The notes below the pieces were generated by a model, which was given only the letters and a program-made list of their open reading frames with translations, did not search any database and had not been told where the DNA came from. From positions 1,674,001 through 1,738,000 of the forward strand of contig JAXQJY010000028.1 of the NCBI GenBank assembly GCA_037042185.1: a stretch of 64,000 nucleotides of DNA, given 5' to 3'. Positions 46,870 to 59,824 of the stretch are shown piece by piece. Each line of letters starts with the position of its first letter. Positions within the stretch are counted from its first letter, which is position 1. Both the position numbers and the translations under genes were made by a program. This DNA comes from Sordariomycetes sp. S80-01Y (taxonomy: Eukaryota > Ascomycota > Sordariomycetes).

Positions 46870-49866
46870 AGATTCAGCTTTGCGGACTTGAATGCGAAGG
46901 GGTTCCGTTCCGCTGGCGCGCTGGCGTGGAGGACTTAAAAGTAAATACTGCCGATATGGGCACTATCGTGCGGAAAGCCCATGATATCCTGAGGGGTGGT
47001 GTGGCGATGCTGACCAGAATCCCCCTTGCCACGCGGGAGGACCCTGCGTCGGCAAGCGACACCAAAGATGGCATGTCATTCGATGCAATGTAGCCCAGAT
47101 ATGCCGAGCCCAAGATGGATCATCATGCCCCTCGCTTACTCTGGAAGTACAAGCAGGTTGAGTAATAACTCAATGGCCCTTATCTGGACGTGAGCAACAG
47201 GTGTGGCAGCACCAGTAACGGCAGATTCCGGCCATGAGCCAAGTTTCTGCTGAGCAGGACAACCTGAAAGGTGGGAGTCCAGGCCAAAGATTTATGCTCC
47301 GGTGATAAAGACATGGCGTTGCTGGTTTTCCCATGAATCAGCTTCCGAGAAGCCTACCGGGGTTGACCGCGCCCCCGGCTCACTCATCAACAAGGGTCTG
47401 CTGCGCTTGTTTGAGAATAATTGAGATGTGAGACCCTGACAATCCCCTCTAAAGCGCGGCTATCGAAGCCACGCTTGTAGCATTCTGTCTCTGCTTCGGA
47501 TTTTGCAATTCTAGGCTCTCGACCTATCACTTGTAACATTCGTAGTCAAATGCTACAGACTTGATACTGCGAGGGTGAGTTGCTGCGAGTACACTGTTTC
47601 ACTCGGGTTCTATCCGCTTGACGACGCTCTGCGTCCTTCCGAGACAATCTGTAGCGCGCAAATAGTGCTGTCCTAGCCCGGAATGACACGAGGAACATGC
47701 TTAAGGGATATTAGGGGCAGGGTCGTAGACTTGACCAGATTCATAATACTGGATCTAGAATTGCCCCCCTCCAGAGCTGTTTGGTATCGGGTAGCCAGCG
47801 ATCTGAGATTCAGAGCTTGGGAGGGGATCGGGCTTCGTGACCGGGATGCCACGAGGGATTTCCCACCGCCTCCCCCACTGGATCCTTCGCGCCTGGCGTT
47901 GATGCTCCTCGCACGTGGCGGTCCGTTCGAGCGCGAAGAAAAAAAAAGCTGAAGCTGTCCGTGAGGGGCTGTTCGTGAACATGGCACTTAAATGCCAAGA
48001 GTGACCGTCGTTGTGCCTATCATGGTTGCTTGTGATCCGTTCGCTGTTTCAAGAGCTGAGAGCAGTGGCTGATCACAGCCCGCTGGTAATACGACAGCAG
48101 CTCTACAGTACCTGGTAGGTGCCTGGCAGAAGACATGGACTAACAGATCCTGGCCAGCTTCCTGGCTGGCGATTCGGCCGGGAACGAGGAGGATTGTTCA
48201 TGGGATATCTGAGACGATGGCTTTGAAGATCTCGCCCCGCGAAATTCGGATTCTGACCCCCGTTTCCAGCGCGAACTGAAGACGGCGGCGTCCTAACTTC
48301 ACTTTGAAACTAAGTCTTGCGCCAGCGGCTGGTCGTAAGACTTACTTCGTACGGAGCTGTCTGTGCTCCTGGCCCCCAACGCCAATGTTCTTGCTAATGC
48401 AATTGACCTCATGCTCTGTTCATCACCTCCATCTGTAGGACTCGCTAAAGTTGTTTGCTCGCACACCCTTTTGACGGGGGCGGGGGAACGCCGCCCAAAA
48501 CCCGCCCGTTCCGCCCCAGCTCAAAGCGGGAATTCGTCTTGGGCGACCTGTTGCTTCGTACTCGTACCGCCAACAGCCCCCGAGCCCCCGAGGCGAAAAG
48601 CCACAGCAGCATCCACTGTACTGTTGGTCGCTGAACTCTCGATATGGCGGCACGAAGTGCCGGGCGGCCTGGAGCGAAACTGGGCCCGCATTGTTTATCG
48701 CACACACACAATTCGAGCGCCTGCGGTCTGGGAATTAGGGCACTCCGTAATCAACAATGGGCCCAATTTGACTTTGGTTCGTATCTTCTCAAATCAGCGA
48801 CCAACAAAATGGACCAACAAAATGGAGGCTTGGTGACATTGGAAATGCCGCTCCAACCAGAGGTCGGGCGTGGCCTGATGCGGTTTCCACCGCTGGGTCT
48901 ACGCTATTAGCCACCATTGCTGTGGACGCGCTGGATAACCCCTTAAGGGAAATTCCTCTAGACTGATGCTATTCAGAGACGGGAACCGGGGCCAGTCAGG
49001 CCATCAGCAGGCGTGAGTCCTGCCTGTGTTTGCCGTTTGGCGAGCTAACTCTACCGCGCAATGCCTTGCAAATCAATAAGTTCCAACAGCCCGCCATCGT
49101 GACTGTGAAGGCGGGAGATCAACGTGACGAAACTGCCGAAGCCGCCCCGCGCATTCTGCAAATGAGTCAAAGGTAGGCTTGCACCGGCACTGACTTCTGG
49201 GATCGGCAAGCCATGATGGTTCCGTGACGATGCCTGAATCCTGTCCTCCGCCGGCATTCAAGATCTCGTGCTTGGTAGAGGGTGGTGGTGCCACTGCTTC
49301 TGCTGGTGCGGTGCTTTGCTGGCCTCGCGGAATTCGCCGCAGGGCGCCCGCCAAGCAACGGTTGACCGGGGGTTCGGGCAACCCTCATCGACCTAGAGAG
49401 GACCCTACCTGTCGGCTAGCGGCTGGCAACCTGCTGTGATGGCAGGTACCCATTGTGTGTTGATGTGTGGCTGAACAGGCACGACGACACCTTGCGTCGG
49501 ACAATGTGTACTTTGTGTCGACCTCTGGGGCCAGCGCACGCACAGGCCTCCGGCAGTCATGGCGGGACCCTGCCACGGAATCAAGCTGTCGAATCCCGTG
49601 AACAGCCTGAAATGCCGGAACCGCGGCGATTTCCAGAAAGACCGAAGACACCTCCCTCGTATCTGATTCGCTACCAACATGATGTTGCACGATGAAACTC
49701 TGCAAGTTGGGTTCACCGAAATAATGCCACTTTTAGGCAAGCGACGACTTCCGGCAGTCGATCGCATGAGCTTCTTCGGTATCGCCCGTTTCAAATCAGA
49801 ATGCTGAGTTACTAAGTGCATATCATTGCGGTGCTTTCCGTCAAGGGGCTTGAATGACGTTCGTAC

Positions 49867-49879
49867 AAAAAAAAAAAAT
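49867..49879. repeat. A homopolymer run
   Basis: A run of about 13 A residues in the gene-free interval. No adjacent element with target-site duplication was recognised. Confidence 0.8.
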
Positions 49880-52800
49880 TGACTCCTCCTTCTTATCGAG
49901 GCTCCGTTCCCGTCTCCCCGAATGACGATGTTTCCTCCACCCCTTCCGGTGATAAATGCCAAGCTTGTTCAGCGACCGAGATCCAGGGAGGATGTTGTCG
50001 CCGTCGGGACCGAGATCTGGAAGGGGGAGCGTGGGGAGAACCAAGCCACACTGTTTAGGCTCGCGCCGGAGTGTCTGCAGCACTGATCGCTCGTTCTCGC
50101 TTAACAAGGTTTATGGACCCCTGCGGAGCTCGGAGTCGTCATCTGGTGGTTTCTTGGAAGCCCGGTGGTTTTCAACCGCGGTCAGAACCTGATGACGACC
50201 TGACGACAAAGTTGTAATGTTGCCCTGAAAAAATGACTTTCCCAGAAAACTAGGCCCGGGCACAATACCACAACGGCTCGCCGAGCTGACAGACCAAACT
50301 CAAATTTTCTGGAGCCGCAATGAAGCATCCGATAGCCGATACCCTGAGTTTGCTATTATTGGACCCCCATGGGCCGAAGAGACGGCTGATTTGCGCCCAC
50401 TCGGCCAGGGGCGGCAGGGGTTGTTGCAGCCTCGACGGCACTTGACGATATTGCAGGTACCTTTAGCAGCTGATCATGCCGTGGTAGGTAGGGTTGGCTC
50501 GCATTTCCCCAAACAACGAATCATGAGTTTGATCGACACCTTCGGTGGCAGAGTCTTGTACCTTGGAAGCGACGGAAGCAGACAGACCGAAGCCCGCCGC
50601 TGCTCTCGCAGCTCGAAGCGGAAATCTGGGAGACCACATGGCGCGGCTAATTTCTACTCTGCCGCGTCTTTTAACGGACCTCCGTACTCATTCCTCCGTG
50701 GACCGAGCGCCCGAGAAGGATCTCCGTGTCAGGAAACAAAATTTCCGTGCGAAAGAAGAGGCGTCGGGCTTTGTGCAGGGGTTAAGTCGAGCGCTGTTAC
50801 AAAGCGGGACCTTTGTCCACTCGGCCGAAACCCCATCCCCGTTCACGTTAGGATCGTTGGTCCAGCCGGGACCAATGCTGGATAAGGCAAGTCAGAAGTG
50901 AAAATTGCAAAGCCTGCCAGGCAGCTTCTGTGTCGACAAGTGATGTGAAGATGCTTCAAAGGGTAGATGAGCCTACCCTGAGTCAAGATATCGGGCTTGC
51001 AAGTCAACCAGCTGTAGCCATGCCTTACCTCATCAGAAAAGGTGAAGAAGTTTCCCGACTTCCGAGGCATAGATGAAGATCATCTGTTGAAAGATATGGC
51101 GTGTCTCTAGAGGCGAGACTGTTCCCAGTCAAAGTTTCGTACCCCGTAGCGATGACGGTCGCAACGTAGTATCAGCCGCTTGGGACGACTGGTGAGCCTG
51201 TCCACAAAGTCGCAGCCTCACCTTGCATTGCTCTGCCATTCTGCACAGCGCATTCGGTCCTCCTTAGTCGGACCACTGATGCAGAAGGGCAGCTCGACGT
51301 GGTTACACGCTGTGTGTTCGCTCCATGTACGATGACTGCAGGACGCAAAGCTTGTCTGCCGCCGTGGTGCAGTTGTGCGGATCATTGCCTGTCTTTCAGA
51401 GGATCATCCGAGGGCACAGACCGAGGGGCTAATGGCGTCTGCCAGAAGATCCTGTCGCTTTGGGGCACCATGCAAGAATGAAAAGCGTTACACCGGCTTG
51501 TGAAGGAGAACTCTGGTGATGTCAATCTGCTCGTACCTTCCGAGGGCGAAGTGCGATTTACCGCTGCTCGAGGGTTTGGGTGCAGCCATCAACTCCACGC
51601 CGCGCTGGCCCTTGCCAGGATTCAGAACCTATCTGTGCCTCCGGGATTGAACCAGGAAGAAGGGAAAGGGCCAATGCGCAGCTACTTGAGTCACAACGGG
51701 CACGACTGTGTTGTTGTTGCCTGCTGCTGCCAAACCCTGAGCAGAGCTCTATTGGTCGTGGTCATGTCGGACTTCACGTTGAAACAACTCATCCGTGAGA
51801 AGACAGTATGAACCCTTGGTTGCTGATCAAAGTGTCGTTCCCTATCGAGGTTTGCCCTTCATGCTGTAGTTTATCGTCTATGAACAGCCTCCTGCTGCCT
51901 TTGTGAAATGATGCTGAAGAACCTCGGGGGAACCGGCCGAGGTAACCAGCGACCAGGGTTTCCAGAACAGGTGGAGTTGAAGACGGCTCTTGCGGCGCCA
52001 CGGCTCGAAAGCCTACAGGGCTCTCTTTTCGAACAAGGGGAGGCTCGTCAGGTGCGTGCCGTGTCGTGTGACAAAGAGGCACAGCACTCTGAGAACACCT
52101 CGTCGATGATGAGCGCACTGGAGAGTGTGCAGTGCCTCTGTGGGCCGTGGGCGGCAAGCAAAGTCAAATGGATCGAATGTCGCGCAACGATGTGAGCTGT
52201 TGGCTGTCGCTTCTTGGCTGTTGGTCTTTGAGTGTTGGTTATGAAAACGATTGCTCCGTAACCTTCGGAGATCTCCCCAAGGGTTAGATGGCAGATGCTG
52301 GTTGGTTGACGCCGGCGTGTGCGTGGATGCAGAGAGAGCGTTGGTGGGTTTTCTAGGCGAGTGACGTGAGGTAAGAGAACTGGTTCGTCAAGACTTGACT
52401 GACGTTGGTCGCGGCTTTCCGTCAAAGAGGGCTGGCTGGTGGAGGAGAGCAAGTCTCGTACTCCACGGCAGACGCTTGGACAGAGATGGGCACGCATTCC
52501 CCACAGCTGATGGAGAGTCGGCCGCCCGTGTGTCAATTGACACTCCCGGGTTCAGCGAGGAGAGGAGGCGATTGGCTGGGGCCGGATGCCGATGGCAGCT
52601 TTGCCGTGGTGGCTTGTGATGGCTTGCCATGCGAATGCCAATGCCAGCGACGGTGGGCTAGGGTGACTAGCGCAGCCGCGAAGAGGCCAACAGTCGATAT
52701 GCCGGATTGGTCCATGTGGCCGCGGAACGGTTGAGATTGATCGGGGGACTGCAAGGGTGCGTGTCTCAGATTGCTGATGGTCTGCAGCTGGTCGACTGGA

Positions 52801-53629
52801 CTGCTGAAGCTGAAGACGCCAGATGACGACGCTACCGACCATTGCCTGAGAAAGATCTGCCGGCTCTTCTCTGGCAGAAAGGAAGGAAGAAAGAAAGTAA
52901 GGCAGACGCGACTTGAGCTGGAGCTTGAACCGTGACGTGACCGTAGCTTACCCTAGCCAGAGGTACCTGATCTTTCCTTCCCAACTCAAGGTTCCCTGAG
53001 CTTGGTCTGAGGTACCGGAAGGCAGCAACAGGGACCCGCCTTGTGAAACCGCAGACAGAAGCGATGGGAAAGGAAGGAGCGACTGACGAGACGCCGACCA
53101 AGCTTTGAGAGGCCCAGCAATCTGGGGGCCGGAGACTTTTCGCTGTTCCTTCTGAGGAGAAGAACAGTCAACCATTGGGATTTATTGGCATTAGGGCCAC
53201 GCCGCACCCGCAGAAGACCCTCGTAGCCCTCGGACTTTCTGTTTTATGCAGGGGATTTGCTGGTGGAAACACCCTCGTACCTATCTCGCAATCAAGCCCC
53301 GCGCCACAGCCAAGGCCTCACCGTCAGGTCTGATCACGGTTGGTGCGGAGTGGATAGCAGCGTCATTTCGGGGTCGATGTCTTGCCGACGTTTGATGAAG
53401 GGACCGACGCACATTCTTCGCATGCCTTCATTGCGCTGGAGCAAGTTACCGTTGGTTGTTTGTCGAATGGTTGATCGGGTTCGCATCTCAGATCGAGACG
53501 ATGCAGGTCTGGTCTCCTCCGTACCAATTCCGCGCCATGATCCACGACATGATCCGCCCGCGGCTGTTGGGCTCGCGGGACACCAGGGGGGTGCGGCCCG
53601 CAAATCTGCTCAACTCCCCATCAGGAAAC

Positions 53630-53710
53630 CGTGTACGGAGTACGGATATTGGTCTTCTCTTATTTACGGAGTATGCGTAAGGTACGTACTGCGTGCTCCG
53701 TACAAGCTGC
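53630..53710. repeat. Cluster of GTACGGAGTAC-like motifs
   Basis: Within about 80 bp are GTACGGAGTACGG at 53633, TTTACGGAGTATG at about 53673, GGTACGTACTG and TGCTCCGTACA. These share the core TACGGAGTA or its complement. Further copies lie near 53950, 50685, 48350 and 4155. The motif is common in intergenic DNA of many moulds; its role here is unknown. Confidence 0.5.
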
Positions 53711-55024
53711 AATCCAACGCCGCAGGCAAGCGAGCCTTGTCCGTGCTCTCCGGCCCTTGACAGCGACAGCCGTTTGCTCAGGATCAGCCCACGGAACTGT
53801 GCCCCAGAGTGCTGACTGGGAGCAGATGTGCGCCATACCCGGGCAGCCATCCCTGTGTTGACGATTCTGGTGAGTCCTCACTGTCCGGCGGAGTCGATGC
53901 CGCCAGTGCCGACACGCGGGATTCGCACTCTTAGAATCTTCCTTTGTACTCAGTACGGAGCGAAGCTCCTTATCAGGAATATCTGGGGCGACAAAGAGGG
54001 TCTCGAGTCAGCAGCCATGTCATGATCTCACAGCTGGACCTCTCTTGAGGCTCAACCTTGACGCAGCCCAGTGGGCAGCCCGGTGAGCAGAGACACGAAG
54101 GAATGCTAGACTGCTCTCGGCTTGCAAGCGAGAGGGGACTGGCATTCTGCCCAACCGCGCGGCAGACGCCCGTGAGGGAGGCCGCTAACCCGCCAAGCGC
54201 ACGTGTCATCCGAAGACATTGATCCAGCCCGGAGCAGCGCATGGATGAGAAACAACAAGGATCGTGATTAGCCTCGACCAGTTGGTGAGGGTCTAGATTG
54301 TACGTACCTACGATGGTAGGGAAGGGGGTGTGTCTGCAAGCACCAGTGCCGTTCCGCGGCACCGCTACCACTGGCGGCGCCCAGAAGCATCGTCAGGTAA
54401 GGTATCCTTCTGGTGGGCACCCAGCAAGCCCGGTACTTCCGCGCAAGCCACACTTGGCGCTCCTTCCCTACGAATGTACTCGACGGGGACTAGGCTCGCA
54501 CTTGTACTTGCCATGCCTCCCAGAGCTCCATTCAGCTGAGCGGTCCTTACCGTTTCTCGCGGCCTTGAGGCGTCTTCTTAACAACCTAAGCTCAAGACGA
54601 GCCAAATCTCTTTCGGCTTCTGTTCCGACTCATGTGGTGGCTCACATCGCCTAGGAGCCAAGCCCCAGATTCATACCCGGCCGGTTGGTTCCAGATGGCC
54701 TCTGTTCCCCTTCATTTGCGCCATTGCCCCAGCTCGGCCTGTTCCCAGGGTCCGACCTCTCTCTCGTCTTTTATCAGTCATTCGACTACTGTCCTGTTCT
54801 ATTTTGATCCCTCGACATCACATCGCTGACGACTCCCACCAACTCCAACTCCAACTCTACCTGTTACACAAACCCCAGATCAGTCACTCCGCCTGCTCTG
54901 TCAACGCCACTCTGAGACAGCCAACGCACAGCTACCACCTCTCACTTGACCTTGCTAGGTCTCGTTGCTGCTTCAAGAGGGCTCGTAACCCCAACCATCG
55001 ACGACAACTCATCAGAGCATCTCG

Positions 55025-57874
55025 ATGGGGGCTCCATCAGCTCTCGAGTCCGGTCAGCGCTTGCTTCCGGACACGCCACCCGCATTGGTGAGCCCGGGTG
55101 CCTCAACCTTCTCATCCACATCTTCACCCAAGACTGAGGCCTTGTGGAACGCTCGTCCACTGGCCTCGCCTCCCATGTCTGACTATGACAAGGGCTCCAA
55201 AGCCGCCATGTCTGGCACCGAGGAAAAGCCCGCGGACGTAGCTCCTTCAGCAACGTCCCAAGCTCCTCAAGCTCAGAAGCTGCCGTCGTTGAGCAGCCTC
55301 TTCGGGCCGCCGACCTCGCGTCCGGTGCACTCGCCCATGTCCGACCGCCATAGCCTACCAACAGCTTCGCCCATGGACCGTCAAAGGCTGAGTTCTCACG
55401 GAAGGGGACACGGAGATTCTTACTTTCCTCCCACACTATCACCACCCATCTCACAGCCCAGGAGCTCGTACCACGATTCCGAGAGGCCTTCGTCGCTACA
55501 CTCGTTGAGGCACTCAACATCAGGCCCAGGATCCCCTGGATTTCGATCCGTCAACCATGGACGCTCGCAGTCCCGTGGTGACACTGACGCATCCACTCGG
55601 GGCGAGTACACCTTGGACTCTCGAAGTCCTGCATTCAAGTCTTCTCGTGACTTCAGACTGCAGTTCCCAGGACACAGGGACGGAAACCACAGCTACCAAG
55701 ACCAACGTACATCCCACCAAAACCCACCCCCAACACCAACTAGCACAACGACCTCCGAGGGCATTCCTACAAAGGATGGCCTTGGCCCTAAGATTTGGAC
55801 AGGAACACACTTTCTCCCCCGTTTCGTGCGGGCTGCCGAGGTACCAGGTGAGGGTCTCTGCTACTTTTATGACGATGGCAGCCACTGCAAAACCATGATC
55901 GACGGCGAGGCCGTTAACGCCCATTGGGGAGTCACGAAGGCTGGCAAGCCCAGGAAGAGACTGGCCATTGCCTGCGTAACCTGCCGAGAGAAGAAGATCA
56001 AGTGCGACCCTGACTTCCCGCGATGTGTGCAGTGTGAGAAGTTTGGACGAATCTGCAAGTTCAAGAATGCGTAAGTTCCCTGAAGGCATCCTGCCAGCCG
56101 AACGAGACTGACATCACCCAGACCACGAGGCGGTCACAACGGCTCCCCTACCACTCCTCCAGCTGAACTGCATGAAGACCGGCTGGAGTCTGCTGGACAC
56201 CACGATTACCGGCAACCTGGGAGCAGCGGCAGCTCTCCTCTATCACCTCGGACAGCACTGCCCGATGGACCTTCAGCTAAGCGAGTCAAGGTGGACCATC
56301 ATGCTTTCGTCCCCAGCGGCGAGCCATCGCCTGCCATCTCGCGCCCAATGAACCACTCAAAGTCGCATCTTGGAACGCCATTACCGCCTCCTGAGATGCC
56401 ACGAATTCCCGAAAGCGTTCTTAGCAGAGCATGGCAGACCGATCCTTACGTGACTGACCCTCAATCGATCAATGCAGTCATGACACAGTTTTTTGCGCAC
56501 ATCGATAGCACCATGATCCTGCAACTCTTGCCAGAGCGAACAACGAAGACTTGGGTGGCAAGTTCGGTGCACCGAAAATCACCGGAGGATTTGATGCTCG
56601 TGTACAGCATGTTGGCTGTGGGAGTGGCACTGTCGGGAGGACCAAAGAGCATCGCCTACGAATACGCGCAGGTGGCGCACCACGCGCACAGGTCAACGAC
56701 CTCGAACTGCCTGCAAGTTGCACAGAGCAGGATACTTCTGGCCGTTTACTACATCTCGGTATCAAGGCGACGAGAGGCGAACGAGGTTATGTCGGCAGCG
56801 GCGCACGCATGCACCGCTCTACAACTCAACTTGGAGTTCGACAGGACGCGTGAGGCCGCAGTCCCGGTGTTTCCACTGGCGTTGAGCAGGGCTGGGTATA
56901 GCGAGTCTCGCCGAAGGACCATGTGGTCTCTGTTCATGCTGGAGCGTCTGAGCGGGTGGTTCCCCGACCGGATGACGATGGTCAGCGCAGAAGACATGTT
57001 CATCCGCCTCCCCGCGGATCTGGGCGCGTTCGAGCAGCAGCTAGAAAGCGTCTCGCCCATGTTTGAACCCAACGATTTCCATGTTCTGCGGGCGGTGAGT
57101 CGGCCGCAAGAGGTTGCCGCGTACCTGGTCCAGATGGTCCATTTGTGGGCAGAGGCCCAGTCGTCAGCGTACAAGCTGGTGCACCGCCCTGCTCATCCCT
57201 CAGTCGAGAGCTCCAGGGTGCGCACCCTTTTGAGTGCCATCAGTCATTGGAGGTCTGCCATTCCCAACCGCCTTGAGTCGATGGCTGGCAATCTGGAGGA
57301 TGCCGCAATGGCGGGTCAGCTAGGATCGTTCCTGACGATGCATTTACTCTGCAACCATGCGCTGATCAAGCTCAATCGCTACAATGGCACACCTCGCAGC
57401 CTCTCACCCGAAATGAGAAGGGACTCGGTCGAGAAATGCCAACATCACGCCATGCAAATCGTCCAGCTCATTGAAAGGCTGGATCGCCTCCTCCGCGCGC
57501 GGCCCATGACGCTGAGCGTCCCGCCGCCCATGATAGCAGCCGCGGTTTCGGAGACGGTTGACGTTCTCAGCTCATCCAGCGCCCTCGCGTCCCTTGATCG
57601 CGTAGTCGACAGTATGCGCATCATGAAGCCGCTTGTGGATACGATGTGCAACGTCTGGGAGGAGTCCCGCAGCATGCGCGCCGCCATCGAGAAGCGTCTG
57701 CACCTCCTCAACCGGATTCGTGATCGCGCGAGTCACTCGCCCAGTGCCGTTGAGGGGTTCCGGATTCTGTCCAAGGTCGACGAGAACGGAGAGAATGCGT
57801 ACTGTTGGGAGATTTTCGAGCCCTTGGAGAGGCTGTACGGTCGAGAGGTGGATCTTGTCTATGGCTTTGAGTAG
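55025..57874 (+). CDS. Zn2Cys6 transcription factor with internal zinc cluster
   Basis: A nuclear regulator of 932 residues. Exons are 55025-56070 and 56122-57874; the 51-bp intron has a GTAAGT donor and CACCCAG acceptor and restores FKNAPRGGHN. The first ~250 residues are Ser/Pro/Arg-rich and disordered. A conserved-looking block follows (IWTGTHFLPRFVRAAEVPGEG, then CYFYDDGSHCKTMIDGEAVNA and HWGVTKAGKPRKRLAIAC), leading directly into the cluster C317, C320, C327, C334, C337, C344, spaced CX2CX6CX6CX2CX6C. The C-terminal ~500 residues resemble the fungal-specific transcription-factor middle homology region, with TDPYVTDPQSINAVMTQFF, ARILLAVYY-like and RRTMWSLFMLERL segments (Fungal_trans-like). 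The ATG is the first in a frame that continues open upstream only briefly. Targets are unknown and I cannot name an orthologue. The long empty region upstream is in keeping with a heavily controlled developmental regulator (inference). Confidence 0.9.
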
Positions 57875-58484
57875 GGTTCTGTTGCTTGTATTAGTAAATG
57901 CTGGGAAAGGGGGGGCGGTTTGCTCCGTCTCATGATTGGCGTTTGGGTGCCTTTGGCAGGGTTGGGCCATAGGCTGGATGCTTCGGAGCTTCAGAAGGAG
58001 CTGGTCGGGTATGTCTTCAGTGAACGACGGCCCGGTAGTTGCATATATGCAAGATGAATATCAGACAACTTATCGAACACTCTAGTCTCGTTCCACTGTG
58101 CGACATCTTAACAAGAAACCCTGCGTCATGGCGGTAAACTCATCAATAAAGGACGGCATGGAGATGGTGGGAGGTGCCTGAGACTCGGCCGGGGTGGGAG
58201 TGACTCGATTCAGTACCGGTCCATGGGAAAGCGGGTCTGAGCGAGCCAATCAGCAATGCATGTTGAACGACTGTTCATCGAGCCTTCGGCGGTGCACTCA
58301 CTGAAATTCAGAAGTTGCCGTCAATTACAAGACCGACAGATCTGCTGTGCCGTTCATCGCCACGCAAGACTTACAACACTCTTTGATGAGGTCTTCTTTG
58401 GGACTCCCATTCATCACAGTCCTAGACCGATGAGCGGGATTTGCATGTCGAAATGAGGTTTCCTTAACCGAACGAAAAAACGCC
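57875..58484. other. Intergenic spacer
   Basis: About 610 bp between the transcription factor stop and the WD40 gene start. Both genes are on the plus strand. It must hold the WD40 gene promoter; no gene seen. Confidence 0.5.
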
Positions 58485-59620
58485 ATGTCCCTCCCCGACA
58501 CTCCCTCCGCCCAACTGCTTGGCTCACAAGGTACTACTGCCCCTTTCACCCCGAACCATGCTCAGCATAAAGATACTGACGCGGGAAAGGTCCCATCCAC
58601 GCAGTAACTTACTCGTCCTCCCCGGGCACCTACGTCCTGAGCGGCTCCGCCGACCGCTCCATCCGCCTCTACAACCCCTTCCCCTCCACCACCGCCCCCT
58701 CCATACGCACATCCTCCTCGCTCACATCCAGGAAGCCCTCCCAGCCCAGCATCCCGGAGGGGCGGCTCGTGCAGACCTACAAGGTCCACGGCTACGAGGT
58801 TCTCTCCCTCGCCGTCGCCACCTCCAACGAGCAGTTCGTCTCCGCCGGGGGGGATCGGTCCGTCTTCCTCTGGGATGTAGCCACCGCCACGACGCTGCGG
58901 AGATTCGGCGGACCGCACGGACATGCCGGCCGCATCAACGCTGTGAAGTTCGCGGGCGAGGGGGATTCCGTGGTCGTGAGCGGGGGCTTCGACACGACCG
59001 TGCGGCTGTGGGACACCAAGTCCTCGAGCATAAAGCCGATCCAGACCCTGAGCGAGGCCAAGGACTCGGTTACCTCTCTGGAGGTGAGGGGCGGCGAGAT
59101 CGTGACCGGAAGCGTGGACGGGAGGGTGAGGAGCTACGATGTCCGCATGGGCAAGGTCTGGAGCGACACCGTCGGCAGCAGCGTCACAAGTCTCGACCTG
59201 ACCAGGGATGGGAAGGCCGTGCTGGTCGGAGGGCTGGATTCGAAGCTGCGGCTCATGGATCGTGACACGGGCTCTTGTCTGCGGGCGTACAGCGACCCTG
59301 AGTACACCAACACCGAGTACAGGATCAACTCTATCCTCGGCGGCAGGGAGAAGTACATAGTCGCGGGCGACGAGCAACCGCCGGATGGCTCCATGGATGG
59401 ACGTCTGTGGGTCTGGGATCTGCTATCAGGGAAGGCTGTCAAGAAATTAGATGTGCCGTGGGGGCCGAGTGAGGGGAGGAAGAAGGCGGTGGGGAGGGAC
59501 GGGAAGGAGAAGGTCAGGAAGAACGTCGTTTCCTGCGTCACTTGGAGGGAGGACGGCTGGGGGGACCAGTTCTGCGTAGGCGGAACGTCGGGCGTCGTCA
59601 CGGTGTACGGTGCCTTGTAG
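58485..59620 (+). CDS. WD40 protein, WDR83/MORG1 type
   Basis: A 358-residue beta-propeller. Exons are 58485-58530 and 58590-59620; the 59-bp intron has a GTACTA donor and AAAG acceptor, and the split codon gives LLGSQGPIHAVTYSSSPG. The first exon encodes only MSLPDTPSAQLLGSQ. Repeats are seen at YVLSGSADRSIRLYNPF, QFVSAGGDRSVFLWDV, VVVSGGFDTTVRLWDT, EIVTGSVDGRVRSYDV, AVLVGGLDSKLRLMD, DGRLWVWDLLSG and the final CVGGTSGVVTVYG, so about seven blades. The order and the wording of blades 3 to 5 fit WDR83, also called MORG1, which is both a MAPK scaffold and a spliceosome-associated protein in animals. The Ser-rich insertion between blades 1 and 2 (~46-72) is longer than in animals. Its role in moulds is not well described. 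It converges with the mannosyltransferase gene. Confidence 0.88.
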
Positions 59621-59824
59621 CACTCGCGATGCGAAGTGAAGGGGCTCGTAGGCCATGTAAGGGGTGTGTGTATTCAAGAAGGGTATTGCAAAAATGCCCC
59701 AACGCCTGCCTGTCCCATGATATCTATCTATCCTGCTTCGTCCCGTTCGTCCCATGCGCGTGGTTATACAATTACTTCTCTCATGCCAAAGTGATTCGAA
59801 CTTCGAGTACTGGACTGCAGCAGC

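Larger units (their letters stand above)
44611..55024. other. 10.4-kb gene-free interval
   Basis: I read both strands from the FGAM synthase stop to the zinc-cluster gene and could not support any gene. The longest frames (for example 48363-48836 +) have random composition and no domain. No tRNA, transposon protein, terminal repeats or AT-rich RIP-like tract is visible. Scattered GTACGGAG-type motifs occur near 48350, 50685, 53633-53701 and 53950; a short tandem duplication lies at 46812-46869; a 13-bp A run at 49867-49879. The last ~350 bp is CT-rich on the plus strand and is probably the leader of the transcription-factor gene. Confidence 0.5.

Noticed and set aside
48363-48836. A 157-codon open frame in the 10-kb gene-free interval
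   Set aside because: Random composition, no homology I recognise, no neighbouring splice-compatible exons.
51640-51665. Minus-strand GGTTCAATCC resembling a tRNA T-arm
   Set aside because: The sequence before it on that strand has no D-arm or anticodon arm.
40449-54900. Biosynthetic gene cluster or mobile element in the gene-poor half of the window
   Set aside because: No backbone synthase, P450, reverse transcriptase, transposase or terminal repeats are visible, and GC is not depressed as after repeat-induced mutation.
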